Below, piece by piece: positions 51,014-61,647 of a stretch of 64,000 bases of DNA (position 1 is its first letter; each line of letters begins with the position of its first letter). Origin of the DNA: Steinernema hermaphroditum. Lineage: Eukaryota > Nematoda > Chromadorea > Rhabditida > Steinernematidae. Made by a program: the position numbers and the translations under genes. Where the stretch lies: positions 2,442,769 through 2,506,768 of the forward strand of contig CM059624.1 of the NCBI GenBank assembly GCA_030435675.1. The letters run 5' to 3'. The notes beneath the pieces were generated by a model. That model had not been told where the DNA came from. It did no database searches and was given only the letters and a program-made list of their open reading frames with translations.

Positions 51014-52121
51014 ATGCTGAAACCGATCGTTCTTCTCGCCGTCCTTGCGACCATCTCCTGGGCCGTCTCGCCTGGACGACGCTACAAGCTCAACATTCGT
51101 CGAGTTCCCTATCGGTGAGGCTTCCTTTTGGAATGGGGATATATGCTGTTTTAGGGTTCGCGCAGGAACCACGCATCCCTTCAAGCACAACAACCACGAC
51201 TACTTCTTCGTCAGCCTCTTCACGGCTCTTGGGTCGCCTTTCCAGCAGAAGGAGTTCATCATCGACACGGTCGCCTCCGATTTGGAGGTGAACGTCTGCC
51301 CTAACTCTTCGCCGGACCCAAAGCAAGGAACCTGCTTCAATACGTACAGGTCGAGCACTTACAAGAAGATTTCCGATAAGCTTGGATCGGACACTCTCCT
51401 GGCATGTTTAGGTCTTTATGATTGAGTACCTTTTCTGTAGGATGCCGCTGAAGAACCTGTTCAAAACGTCACCTTTGCCACGACGGTGAAACAGGACGCC
51501 TTCAGTGGAAATATGGGTCTTGGCATGCCCGACAAGAACAAGTACCCAGGCGAGAGCTCGGGACTTGTCTATATGAGTGGAGTTGAGCCCATCTTTTCCA
51601 TGACCATCAGTCCGCTTGGTTCTTATGGTGAGGCTGAATTCGGAGCCAGTGGATGCGGCGAAATTCCTACCACCATCTACCTGACCACCTCTTCTGACCA
51701 GTACTGGCAGTTCGAGCTCGAAGGAGTGAAACTGGGACGCGTGGAAAGCTTCCTGAAGACTCAAGCGGTTGTGGACACGAAGACCGAGTACATTGGCATG
51801 CCGAAGAAGTTCCTCGACGAGTTCACTCACGAGTACAACATCACCTGGGACGGTCTGTACGGCGCCTATACCATCGACTGCAACAAGGCGGCCAATCTTC
51901 CCGACCTTCACTTCAAGGTTCCCGAGAAGCACTTGGTCATTCGAGTCGAGCAGTACATCTACTTCGACGATCCGCTTCCCAATGGCTATTGTGTCGTCAA
52001 CTTCGAGGACTCCAAGAAGTATGGATTCGGTCCGGAATGGTACTTCGGCACGCAGATTATGACGGATTATTGCGTTTCTTTCGACTTCACCAACAAGCGT
52101 CTCGGATTCACTAGATCTTGA
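51014..52121 (+). CDS. Pepsin-like (A1) secreted protein 2, non-canonical active site
   Basis: Exons 51014-51114, 51155-51401, 51441-52121; 342 residues, very close to gene 1 in sequence. Signal peptide MLKPIVLLAVLATISWAVSP. Active-site regions FIIDTVASDLEV and AVVDTKTEYIG: DTV and DTK instead of DTG. Intron 2 (51402-51440) starts GC. Its loop between the two lobes (SGVEPIFSMTISPLGSYGEAEF) is where it differs most from gene 1, suggesting surface divergence after duplication. Its upstream region was hit by the SL1-bearing insertion but the GATA/TATA module is intact. Confidence 0.85.
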
Positions 52122-52141
52122 ACGTTTCTAGCTTTTGTATG

Positions 52142-53110
52142 TCCCAATAGTCAGTGTTTTGTGTCAGAGTCAACACAAAGTGAAAAAGAACTTTTTCAAT
52201 TGATGGTCGCTAAGTGATGCGACCAGTGATAAGGGAGCAAATAATGTTCCCATGCGTTATCGCCTTCTTGTGACCTCTGCATCTTGACGTCCAGCTGCAA
52301 GCGGATTACACTCCGTTCGGAATCGAAAAAGTTAGGATTGGGGCGCGGCATATTCACTCTGTTCGGTTGAAACGCATTCGCAATAAGCTACACAGGCGGA
52401 AATTATGCAACCGGTACACCACCACTATGCCTTCGGAACCGCTTTGCTATCCGTTTGCTCACTGAGTTAGAACTGCATGATTCTGTGAGCCTCGCTGCCC
52501 GCACGGTTACAGTTCTTCTTATCGTATATTCAACAATCGTACGAGCAAATGCTCGAGGGATTTGCAACTTTAAGCTATCTCATGGGCCAATGGCATCACA
52601 CTATACAAGAATGATCAGTGTGCTGTTTTCGAAAGGTCAAGAAGGTTTCGAATAAGCTTATGGAAAAATGCGTTTTATTGTAGTGATTAGAAAAGCATGC
52701 TTGCACAAGCTTCGCTATGTCTTGTGATCAAAACGTAGTAGCAGTCTGATAACATAGGAACTACATCGGCGGCTACCTTCGTTTTACGAGGTCAATGATC
52801 ATGATGTTTATTATCGTTCTGTTCACCATCTTGGGCATAGCTGTTACTCTCCAGTCGGTTTTCGGGCGACACATCCCGAACTTCTGCTGTGTTGCTTACA
52901 AACTTTAGTGAACTTTCCATCGAGTGGGATATATGATGACTTTAGGTTTCGAAACAATCATAAGGACTTTTTTGCTATGATCTGTTCTATAAAAAGAACT
53001 ACGCTTTGAGAGGCAGTAGGCATATTCAATGGATTGGACAGAGCTTTGTCGATCAACCTTTGATTTTGTGTTCTAGCTCTAAACGAGGATTACTCATGTC
53101 TTCCGATGTT
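52142..53110 (+). pseudogene. Decayed protease-like copy, with duplicated flank (unit 1)
   Basis: From CAGTGTTTTGTGTCAGAG onward it matches 58063-58990. Near 52800 a signal-peptide-like start (FIIVLFTILGIAVTLQ) and RHIPNF remain, preceded by CTGATAACA, but the frame stops within 40 codons and no active-site exon is found. Confidence 0.65.
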
Positions 53111-53175
53111 CAAAGTAAAAAATCAAAATACAACACTGAATAAATTAGCATTATTATTATCACAATCTAACCGTA

Positions 53176-53710
53176 TCAGTAATGCGTAAATACAAAATTA
53201 TAAAACCGGTTGCAATGATTTACCCACTGCTGAAGAGTCATTTCATCGACTTTTTCATTGCTGAAGAACGCCAGCATCACCTTCAAGTGTGAATTCCCGG
53301 CCTTTGGGTGCGCCATTTCGAAAAACACACGATGATTGACTGGAATAACCAGGGCTTGCGTCTTAGCTAAGATCCTTCCATCCGGCAGAGAAGCCATTTT
53401 CTTGAAATGCTCTTCGAAAAGCAACTTCAGAGGTCCACTTCCCCACAGAGCTTTGGATCTTGTGAAGTCCCTGGGGCTGTTCCTCCAGGTCCGCAGAAGC
53501 TGCTGCACTAAATGAGTGTTATTCAAGTGGGCAGTTTTCAAAATTTTCAGCTTGGTGCGGACGAACAGGTTGATCTGGTCATCGAGAGCCAGCTTGGGCC
53601 AGTACTGGTCACAGGCCAGGAATCTCAGTTTCTTTCTGCAAATTGACCGATCGATAATGTCGTCAAGTTCCCGGCCAAGAACCGAATTTGCGTCAATATA
53701 TTCAAAAGCA
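53176..53710 (-). pseudogene. Long MNTVP-type gene, C-terminal part
   Basis: Open frame matching the last about 175 residues of 42098-43051: LDDIIDRSICRKKLRFLAC, INLFVRTKLKILKTAH, RNSPRDFTRSKALWG, FFEMAHPKAGNSHLKVMLAFF. Similarity ends at about 53710 where Merlin sequence begins. A start piece of the same gene (MNTVPYTFI) is at 54558-54584, so the gene was split and its N-terminal half lost. Confidence 0.85.
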
Positions 53711-53718
53711 CTCGGGTA

Positions 53719-54066
53719 TTGGTTCGCAGTGGGTCATTCTCCGAGGACTCCAAACTGTCCCTGCAAGAACTGATTCGGCTCCTTTTTTATTGGGCGGTTC
53801 ATCCCAGTACTACGATGGATACCATATCACTGCAAACCGAACACTCACCCACGACCATAGTCAACTACTACAATAAGTTTCGGTTCGTCGCACGGCACTG
53901 GGCACTGCGGCAGCGTGCTGAACACGAGCTTGGAGGGCCGGGATTGTATGTCGAGATCGACGAGTCCAAATTTTGGCGTGCTAAGCACGACCGGGGGCGG
54001 AAACTCGGGCACGAAAGTGGTTGGGTGTTCGGGATGACTGACAGGACGACTGGAGAAGGAAAATGA
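53719..54066 (+). pseudogene. Merlin transposase fragment
   Basis: Reads KLSLQELIRLLFYWAV, NYYNKFRFVARHWALRQRAE, GLYVEIDESKFWRAKHDRGR, ESGWVFGMTDRTTGEGK, then TGA. It matches the N-terminal half of the DDE domain, including the first catalytic Asp, and retains the Trp that is TGA in the element at 0.6-1.6 kb. The second Asp region is missing, so it is a truncated copy. No matching inverted ends found. Confidence 0.8.
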
Positions 54067-54369
54067 GAAAAAATTGAGACAGAGGATTCCGACACAGAAA
54101 CTGTGCTGTTGTCACAAAGTCAGAGAATTGATGACCTTGATGACCTTGATGCCCCCTCATCCTCGTCCTTCCAACAGTCTTCCTCCTCCCGAAACCAGCC
54201 GTCGTCTGCCCGAGCCCATTCGCCATCTTCCCAATCGTCGCCACCGTCGCCTCCTCGTTCCTCAGTTCAAACTCAGTCCCAAAGGCAGCTCCGACCAAGA
54301 CAAGGACATCGCACCAGGACCTCAAACAGTCCCAGCCCCCTCCGCAAGAAAAACCGCAATAATCCGTAA
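54067..54369 (+). CDS. Ser/Pro/Arg-rich frame directly after the Merlin fragment
   Basis: In the same frame as the transposase piece, immediately past its TGA: EKIETEDSDTETVLLSQSQR, then Ser-rich and RTRTSNSPSPLRKKNR. Without read-through there is no start before 54103. Low-complexity content; may be a chimeric tail or chance. Confidence 0.3.
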   Translation, partial: EKIETEDSDTETVLLSQSQRIDDLDDLDAPSSSSFQQSSSSRNQPSSARAHSPSSQSSPPSPPRSSVQTQSQRQLRPRQGHRTRTSNSPSPLRKKNRNNP

Positions 54370-54455
54370 TATAATGTCTGTACTCACTAATGAATCGCTT
54401 CTGTATTATTAACGTCGTACTTTGTTGTGTTCATAAATTTTCCGGCAAAAACAAT

Positions 54456-54524
54456 TCCGGCAACGCATGTGCCATTCCGGCAACGCATGTGCCATTCCGG
54501 CAACGCATGTGCCATTCTGGCAAC
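54456..54524. repeat. 20-bp minisatellite
   Basis: CCGGCAACGCATGTGCCATT repeated three and a half times, the last unit with one change (TCTGGCAAC). Confidence 0.9.
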
Positions 54525-54557
54525 TGTTCGGTAATAGAGCCCAATCTCTTTGGGCAG

Positions 54558-54584
54558 AATAAACGTGTATGGGACGGTGTTCAT
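54558..54584 (-). pseudogene. Start codon fragment of the split MNTVP-type gene
   Basis: Minus strand MNTVPYTFI, then a jump. The flank 54585-54754 matches 43052-43221 (CTTGAAGGCAAGGTGTTGCA, GAGGATGGATGAACTGATTC), which fixes the duplication boundaries. Confidence 0.75.
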
Positions 54585-54754
54585 CAGACTGGCGTAGAGC
54601 GGGAAAACGGTGGATTATATACAAATATAAAAAAAACGATAAGGCGATGCTTGAAGGCAAGGTGTTGCATGTGTTCGATGCGCAATAAACAATGCTCTTG
54701 AGGATGGATGAACTGATTCGGTATAACATCAACTGGTGTGGCTCCTAATTTCGT

Positions 54755-54826
54755 GGGGGTATAGCTCAGTGGTAGAGCGCCCGCTTCGCATGCGGGAAGT
54801 CCGGGGTTCAAACCCCCGTACCTCCA
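54755..54826 (+). tRNA. tRNA-Ala (CGC)
   Basis: 72 nt, identical in sequence to the gene at 40654; anticodon arm CCCGC-TTCGCAT-GCGGG. TTTTTTG follows. Its 5' flank is that of the decayed copy at 43222, not the cassette at 40.3 kb. Confidence 0.95.
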
Positions 54827-54994
54827 AATTTTTTGTTTTCTTCTTCAAAATTTCATTTACTCTTGAATCTATGGCATTCGCCATGCAAGATTATCTCACA
54901 ATGCACAAAAAGAATCGTAGATCACCGTAGGCGCTGTTTTTCTTCTTTCTTCGGCGGAGGGCACGACATCAGAGTTGAAGGCGGCTATCCCATC

Positions 54995-55165
54995 AGCTTG
55001 CACGGGGTTCGAAGCGATGAAGAAGGTTGACGATGTGTCCCCAGCGATCGGTCGGGTCGTCCACTCGCTCTCTCTGAGGCTGTCTGAGCCGACTAAGTTG
55101 AGTGAGCGGTAGTTCTCGGCCGTCGTTGGTGCTGCAACATGGATCGCCCCGTTCCAATCCGTCGT
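54995..55165 (-). repeat. Dispersed repeat family D, copy 2
   Basis: Inverse of 41750-41925: CCAGCGATCGGTCGGGTCGT, CTCTCTGAGGCTGTCTGAGC, GTTCTCGGCCGTCGTTGGTG. Confidence 0.85.
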
Positions 55166-55318
55166 GGCTGGCGTGGAACGTAAGCCGAATTATATCTCGC
55201 CAAGAAGACCGTCTGCACTTCTTCAAAAAGCCAACTTTTTTCCGTTTTTGTTCTTTTATTGTACATCAAGGAAATAAAAAGACAATAGAAAGTTAACAAC
55301 AGGGAAATGAAAAAAGTT

Positions 55319-55400
55319 CGCAGCGAGCAGGGTTCGAACCTACGCGGGCAATGCCCATTGGATTTCAAGTCCAACTCCTTAACCACTCGGACATCGCTGC
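55319..55400 (-). tRNA. tRNA-Ser (TGA)
   Basis: 82 nt, class II. Acceptor GCAGCGA/TCGCTGC, anticodon arm TTGGA-CTTGAAA-TCCAA, extra arm GGGCATTGCCC, T-arm GTAGGTTCGAACCCTGC. Fragments of this gene lie at 43395, 47804 and 50112. Confidence 0.95.
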
Positions 55401-55817
55401 ATCGATGCGTCGTTCACGAAATTCGATATGAGTCAACCTATCTGGAATGTTTGTGATACGATTTCTTTTTGATCTTTTTGACACTTCTGACGCTATCCGT
55501 TCGCAATTTGACCATAAACACGATGACCACACAAGCGCTTTCAGCCTTAACAACAACAGATAAGGCTACACTTTTCTGCAATGAGCTGCGGAACCAAGTG
55601 ATGATTTTCACGTGACATTCACATCCAAGGACAAAATAACAAACCGAACAATTGTTAAATAACATGCATCAATTGTATATCTGAATCGGAATTGAGTCGT
55701 GATGAAGATCGTGGATTGCGTATTACATCAGTATAGTTCTGTTGATCATCTGATTCATCGATAAAAGCTGCACCGAGAATGAGGCTGCTCCCCGAACCTT
55801 GATGCATTTCCGCCCCT

Positions 55818-55887
55818 GATCAGCTGACATTCGCCGATAACGTCGGCATATAAGCAGCCCAAGCCTCAACCCATCATCCAGCCAGCC
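55818..55887 (+). promoter_or_regulatory. Gut-type promoter of protease-like gene 3
   Basis: GCCGATAACGTCGGCATATAAG: GATA and TATA in the sibling positions (the first bases are CGATAA here rather than TGATAA). Confidence 0.55.
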
Positions 55888-56994
55888 ATGCTGAAACCGA
55901 TCGTGCTCCTCGTCGCCTTTGTAGCTATCTCCTTGGCCGTCTCGCCTCGACGCTACAAGCTGAATATTCGTCGAGTTCCCTATCGGTGAGGCTTCCTTTT
56001 GGAACGGGGGTCATATGGTGTTCTAGGGTCCGCGCGGGAACCACGCATCCCTTCAAGCACAACAACAATGACTACTTCTTCGTCAGCATCATCACGGGTC
56101 TTGGGTCGCCTTTCCAACAGCAGGAGTTCATCGTCGACACGATCGCCTCCGATTTGGAGGTGAACGTCTGCCCCAGCTCGTCGCCGGACCCGAATAAAGG
56201 AGTTTGCTTCAACACGTACTTGTCGAGCAGCTACAAGAAGGTTTCTGACAAGCTTGGATCGGACACTCTCCAGGCATGTTCTCAGATTTTTATCGTTGAC
56301 TATTTTTATGTAGGATGCCGGCCAGCAACCTATTCAAAACGTCACCTTTGCCACGACGGTGAAACAGGACGCGTTCAGTGGCAACTTGGGTCTTGGCATA
56401 CCCGACCAGAACAAGTACCCAGGCGAGAGCTCGGGACTTGTCTTCATGCGTGGATATGCGCCCATCTTTTCCATCACCATCAATCCGCTTGGTACTATGG
56501 GCGACATCGGATTCGGAGGCAGCGTATGCAACGAAATTCCTACCACCATCTACCTGACCACCTCTTCTGACCAGTACTGGCAGTTCGAGCTCGAAGGAGT
56601 GAAGCTTGGACGCGTGGAAAGCTTCCTGAAAACCCAAGTGGTCATAGACACGAAGACCGAGTACATTGGCATGCCGAAGAAGTTCCTCGACGAGTTTACC
56701 CACGAGTACAACATCACCTGGGACGGTCTGTACGGCGCCTACACCATCGACTGCAACAAGGCGGCCAATCTTCCCGACCTGCACTTCAAGATTCCCAAGA
56801 AGCACTTGGTCATTCGAGTCGAGCAGTACATCTACTTCGACGATCCGCTTCCAAATGGCTATTGTGTCGTCAACTTCGAGGACTCCAAGAAGTATGGATT
56901 CGGTCCGGAATGGTACTTCGGCACGCAGATTATGACGGATTATTGCGTTTCTTTCGACTTCACCAAGAAGCGTCTCGGATTCACCAGGGCTTGA
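55888..56994 (+). CDS. Pepsin-like (A1) secreted protein 3, non-canonical active site
   Basis: Exons 55888-55985, 56027-56273, 56314-56994; 341 residues. Signal peptide MLKPIVLLVAFVAISLAVSP. Active-site regions FIVDTIASDLEV (DTI) and VVIDTKTEYIG (DTK). Intron 2 (56274-56313) starts GC: CTCCAG|GCATGT. One codon shorter in the propeptide than genes 1 and 2. The C-terminal lobe is nearly identical to theirs, consistent with recent duplication or gene conversion. Confidence 0.85.
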
Positions 56995-58060
56995 ACTTTT
57001 GTAGCTTGTCGTAACTGAAGTTTGTAATTTATTTATTGTGTAACAAAGAAATCTTTCAAAGTGTCCACCTGAGATCTTAAAATTGCCATATAGGACGAGT
57101 ATTACTGAATGTCAACAACGAAAGGCAGACTACGGCGAGAAATGAGTCGCTCCCATCCTGGTGCAGCAGAGAAATACAATCGCTCAATACAACGTTCCTC
57201 CTGGCTGAGCAAAAATATTCTTTCAAAGATGACCGTCTTCGCGGCTAGGTGAGGCCGCCCGTGACTGCTCAGCTGGTCTTGGTCACCCACCACTGACTTC
57301 ACATATGGGACATCAATAAGGCTGAAGTTCTGATGGCTTCCAGCGGCAGTGCACGGGCTGGACGAAAGAAAAGGCCAGATGAAGAAAACCGAAGCTGGTG
57401 TTGCGCCAACATCAACATCTTCCAATGCCCGAGACTTGAAGCCATGACGCCTAGGAGAGAAGCAGAGCGAGAATGATTATATATGGGTGCAACTTTGTGT
57501 AAAACTTAAGATATTGCAAATAAATTCAAATTTAATTCAACATCGAAAGCCCATCGGCTTAAACGCACGTCGAAAGTTGCGTTCAATTGGCTATAGTCAA
57601 GTGCCGACCGTCTGTGTGATCGAACTGGGTAGTGTCTTGGCTGCCATTTGGGGTCACCTTTCATTGCCGATCGTGGCGGTCGTCTGACGTTTGTTATGTA
57701 GAAGTTGAGTGCATAAAACATTCCTCACCACATCCACTTGCTGCTATATCAGTTTCTGACGCAATACGAAGCGGTAACTTCTTTGTGCACCGGTGATAAC
57801 ACGTTCTCGTTGCCCTTTGACGCCTTTTGCGTTGCTCATATTTGCTTTGTGAACAGAAATTAGAGGCCTTCAGGCTTCAGGGGTTATGTCGAGTTTGACT
57901 AACTGTAGTGGGCTGTAACCTTACTTCTTCTACTCAAAATGGAATAATTTGTTGATTTAGATATTCGGGAGGTGTTCCAGTGTCTTTGGATGTCACGTCT
58001 CAAAGAAATGAATATCACATAAGGGCCTCATTGTAATCGTTGCATCCAGGATCAGCTGTC
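56995..58060. other. Spacer, no gene recognised
   Basis: A minus frame at 57102-57425 (107 codons) matches nothing I know. 57540-57700 has words shared with the tRNA-like relic at 49.67 kb (GAACTGGGTAGTGTCTTGG). Confidence 0.35.
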
Positions 58061-58062
58061 CC

Positions 58063-59360
58063 ATTAGTCAATGTTTTGTGTCGGAATGAACACAAAGTGA
58101 AACAGAACTTTTTCAATTGATGGTCGCTAAGTGATGCGATCAGTGATAAGGGAGCAAATAATGTTCCCATGCGTTATCGCCTTCTTGTGACCTCTGCATC
58201 TTGACGTCCAGCTGCAAGCGGATTACACTCCGTTCGGAATCGACAAAGTGAGAAATGAGGGCGGCATACTCACCCTGTCTGGTTGAAACGCATTCGCAAT
58301 AAGCTACAGAGGCAGAAATGATGTAACCCGTTCGCTCACGCTATGCCTTCGGAACCGCTATGCTATCCGTTTCTTCACTGAGTTAGAACTGCATGATTCT
58401 ATGAGCTGCGCTGCCCGCAGGGCCACAGGTGCCTCCGTTGCCTGTGTTCAACTACCTCATGAATCAATGGCATCAGACCATGCAAGGATCCTCATTATAT
58501 TTTTTTTTTTGTCGAACGGTCAAGAAGGTTTCGAATGAGTTATATGTTATAGTGATTAGAAAAGCAAGCTAATTCAACTACGTGCTTGCACAAGCTTCGC
58601 TGTTTCTCGTGATAGCAGTCTGATAACATAGGAACTACATACGCAGCTAGCATGGTCAATGATCAAGTTTATTATCGTTCTAATCACCATTTTCGGCATA
58701 GCGGTTACTCTCCAGCTGGTTCTTGGGCGGAACATCCCGGAGTTACGCCGTATTCCTTGTGAACTTTTCTTCAAGTGGGATATATTTTTAGGTTTCGAAG
58801 CAATCATAAGGACTTTTCGGGTAAGCTCTGTTCTATGAAAAGAACTAGACTTCGAAAGGCAGAAAGCATATTCAATGAACTGGACAGAGCCTTGTGAATG
58901 TACCTATGATTTTGTGCTCTAACTCGAAACGAGGATTATTCTTGTCTTCTGACGTTCAAGGTAACAAAATTTTCAATTTTATCCTGGAGAGGAAGTTCCA
59001 GCTGTGCTCTTTTCTTAAAAGGCGTTCAACGTCAACTTCCCAGCCTTAGTCAAATACGACTTTTGGCACGGTAGCCTCGGTTTCAGCATACCCGGCGCTT
59101 CAAAGTGCCTAGGAGAAATAATCGTCGAAGACATATGGTCCAGTGAGCCTATGGATTTGTATTTTCTCTTCAAGCCTCTCTGACGCCAACTACCGGCCAG
59201 ATCGTTTTTTTTGACTACATGCAGAGAAGATCAATATGAGACCATTTACCTACTGGCAGTTCGCCCTGGATGGTGTTAAACTCGGAAGGCCAGAGTATAT
59301 CAACATGCCTAACAAGTTCCTTGTGGAATTTACCCAATGCTTCGGAGTCAGATTATAACC
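58063..59360 (+). pseudogene. Decayed protease-like copy, unit 2
   Basis: Flank matches 52142-53110. Coding relics in order: a start with FIIVLITIFGIAVTLQ (about 58663), NVNFPALVKYDFWHGSLGFS (about 59030), TYWQFALDGVKLGRPEYINM and NKFLVEFTQ before a stop near 59357. Both active-site motifs are gone and the frame is broken several times. CTGATAACA upstream is kept. Confidence 0.75.
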
Positions 59361-59524
59361 TATTACTATGTATGTATATTTTTTCTATACAAATGGGATT
59401 CACTTTGAATTAGGTAATAAAGTTGTTGGTTTGTGGTCAATGGATACCCTGCAAAGGGAGCATTCATTTGATAAGGGTCACAAAATTCTGTGCGGTGCTG
59501 TGCCGTGCAGCCATAGGCTCACCT

Positions 59525-59586
59525 GACCGGAACTGATAACACGGCCATAAAAGGCGGTGCTCACTGAGTTGTGCATCATTTCCATC
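59525..59586 (+). promoter_or_regulatory. Gut-type promoter of protease-like gene 4
   Basis: AACTGATAACACGGCCATAAAAGG: TGATAA with a TAAAA box 12 nt downstream, about 55 nt before the ATG. Confidence 0.6.
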
Positions 59587-61647
59587 ATGCTGAAATTGAT
59601 CGTTCTCGCAGCTCTCATATCGATCGCGTTGAGCGTGCCGCTCACCAAAGGCATCCAAAAGCTCAAGGTTCATCGGACGCCCTTTGCGTAAGTCATTTCA
59701 AAATCATTGACCACAACTGGATAACTTGGAGGCAGATAGGCTTGTTGTGGCTGAAGAGCAAAGAGTTGATCACATATCTCATAGTTGGGTCCATTATGAG
59801 GTGTCGATTACTGATCCCGATTGGTTGTTGGTACGGGCTTACAAATACTCTAAGGTGACGTTTGATTTCGGACTCTTTCAAAACGATTCCGTACTCGAAC
59901 TCGATTCGGATTTTGGGTTCGATTAGGATCACTGATGTAGAGAGAAAGCAGATCTGAAGCTAGCTATCAACCACAGGATTGGCAACAGTCACATATTTTC
60001 AAAGCACCAGCTTCAAGACGATCAAATGAAGTCTTTTTTTTACCTATGACCTTCACTTTCACTTTTATATTTTTCGAGTTCTGCCGGCAGGGTCACTTGA
60101 TACCCATTTCTTTGTACGATGATTACCCGCTTCTTTAAACGATGTAGCAGTGCTTTATATCTGGGTTCCATTCTAACGGCTGCTAGCGCTGAGAGATGCG
60201 TCAGCGGGGCTAAAAGTTTTGCGAAAACTATACAGAAGCGCATTCTCAGAGGGATAGTGCGACTGGGTCGGCCTCATCAGAACTGTCTCATTGCGAAAAC
60301 GTTTGATTCATAATACATCGGGATAGGTTCGCCGCCGCTATCAGTCTAAATTTTGTTTGTTGTCGAAAACCGACCGCTCCTCGAATGATCAAATCCTCTC
60401 GAAACATGATGATCAAGTCTATCATTTACCGCATCGTACTTAAGGGGCTCGCTCATTAGGAAGGGACCACCATAAGGGAGGGGTTTGAGGAGGGAACGGT
60501 GACGGAAGGGACAGTTGAGCCAACCATCCAACCATGGGGCGATTGGGCAAGATGACCACCGTCATGGCGGGTTGTCCTCGGTGGTCAACTCGGGTGCTGA
60601 ACATTTTTTTTGCGTTTGCAGTTTTTACATTAACTAATCAAATATCTTAGACTTCGAAAGGAACACAAACACCCCTATCAACACAATGAGAACGACTTCT
60701 ACGGCCTTGCCACTTCCGCCAACGTCGGGTCAACCAGGCAGAATGTGCAGATCACCATCGACACGCTGGTGTCCGATTTAGAACTGTACCTGTGCCCATC
60801 GGCAAATACGGTTCCTGCGCCGGGAAAATTCTGCTACAACTCGTACAAGTCGTCCACATTCCAGAGAGTAAATGAGCGTCTTGCGTCGGATACCATGACG
60901 GTGGGCAGCTGTCATCATTTTTAGCTCTATAGATCTCGATTTCAGAACTTCTTCAACTACGTCATCCCTAATGTCACTTTTGCCACCAGCGTCAAAGAGG
61001 ACATGTTCAATGGAAACCTCGGCTTAGGCCTTCCTGACGCTTCGAAGTTCCCTGGGGAGACCCTGATGCCTAACGTCTGGATCTACAGCGACAACCCCTA
61101 CACCCACTATAGGCACGTTTTCGCCATTAACATCGTCGCCAATGGCATGGGCGACCTACAGTTCGGTGACAACGCGATGTGCGGCGAGAACCCCACTACC
61201 GTATACACCCCGGTCACCTCCAACGAGTACTGGCAGCTGGATTTCGACGCGGCGCACCTTGGAAAGGCCAAGTGGAACTCGAAGGGCCAGGCGGTGATCG
61301 ACACGAAGAGCGAGTACATTGGCATGCCGAAGAAGTTCCTCGATCAGTACACCAATCTGCACAACATCACCTGGGACGGACTCTATCAGGCGTACACCAT
61401 CAGCTGTGACAAGGCCGCCTTTCTGCCTGACCTCAACTTCATCATCGGCGACAGAACGCTGACCATCAGAATCGAACAGTACATCTACTTCGACGATCCT
61501 CTTCCCAATGGAAACTGCGTTGTCAACTTCGAGGACTCGAAGGTCTATGGATTTGGACCCGAATGGTACTTCGGAATTCAGATCATGAAGGATTATTGTG
61601 TGTCATTTGATTATACGCAAAAGCGCATGGGCTTCACCAGAACGTAA
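59587..61647 (+). CDS. Pepsin-like (A1) secreted protein 4, divergent member
   Basis: Exons 59587-59687, 60651-60900, 60946-61647; 350 residues. Signal peptide MLKLIVLAALISIALSVP. Active-site regions ITIDTLVSDLEL (DTL) and AVIDTKSEYIG (DTK): the Gly losses are shared with its closer relatives, so they predate the array. Intron 2 here is an ordinary GT-AG, unlike the GC-AG of genes 1-3. Intron 1 is 963 nt, against 40 in the others, with no recognisable insert. The tail block YCVSFDYTQKRMGFTRT matches the siblings. Secreted, role unknown. Confidence 0.85.
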
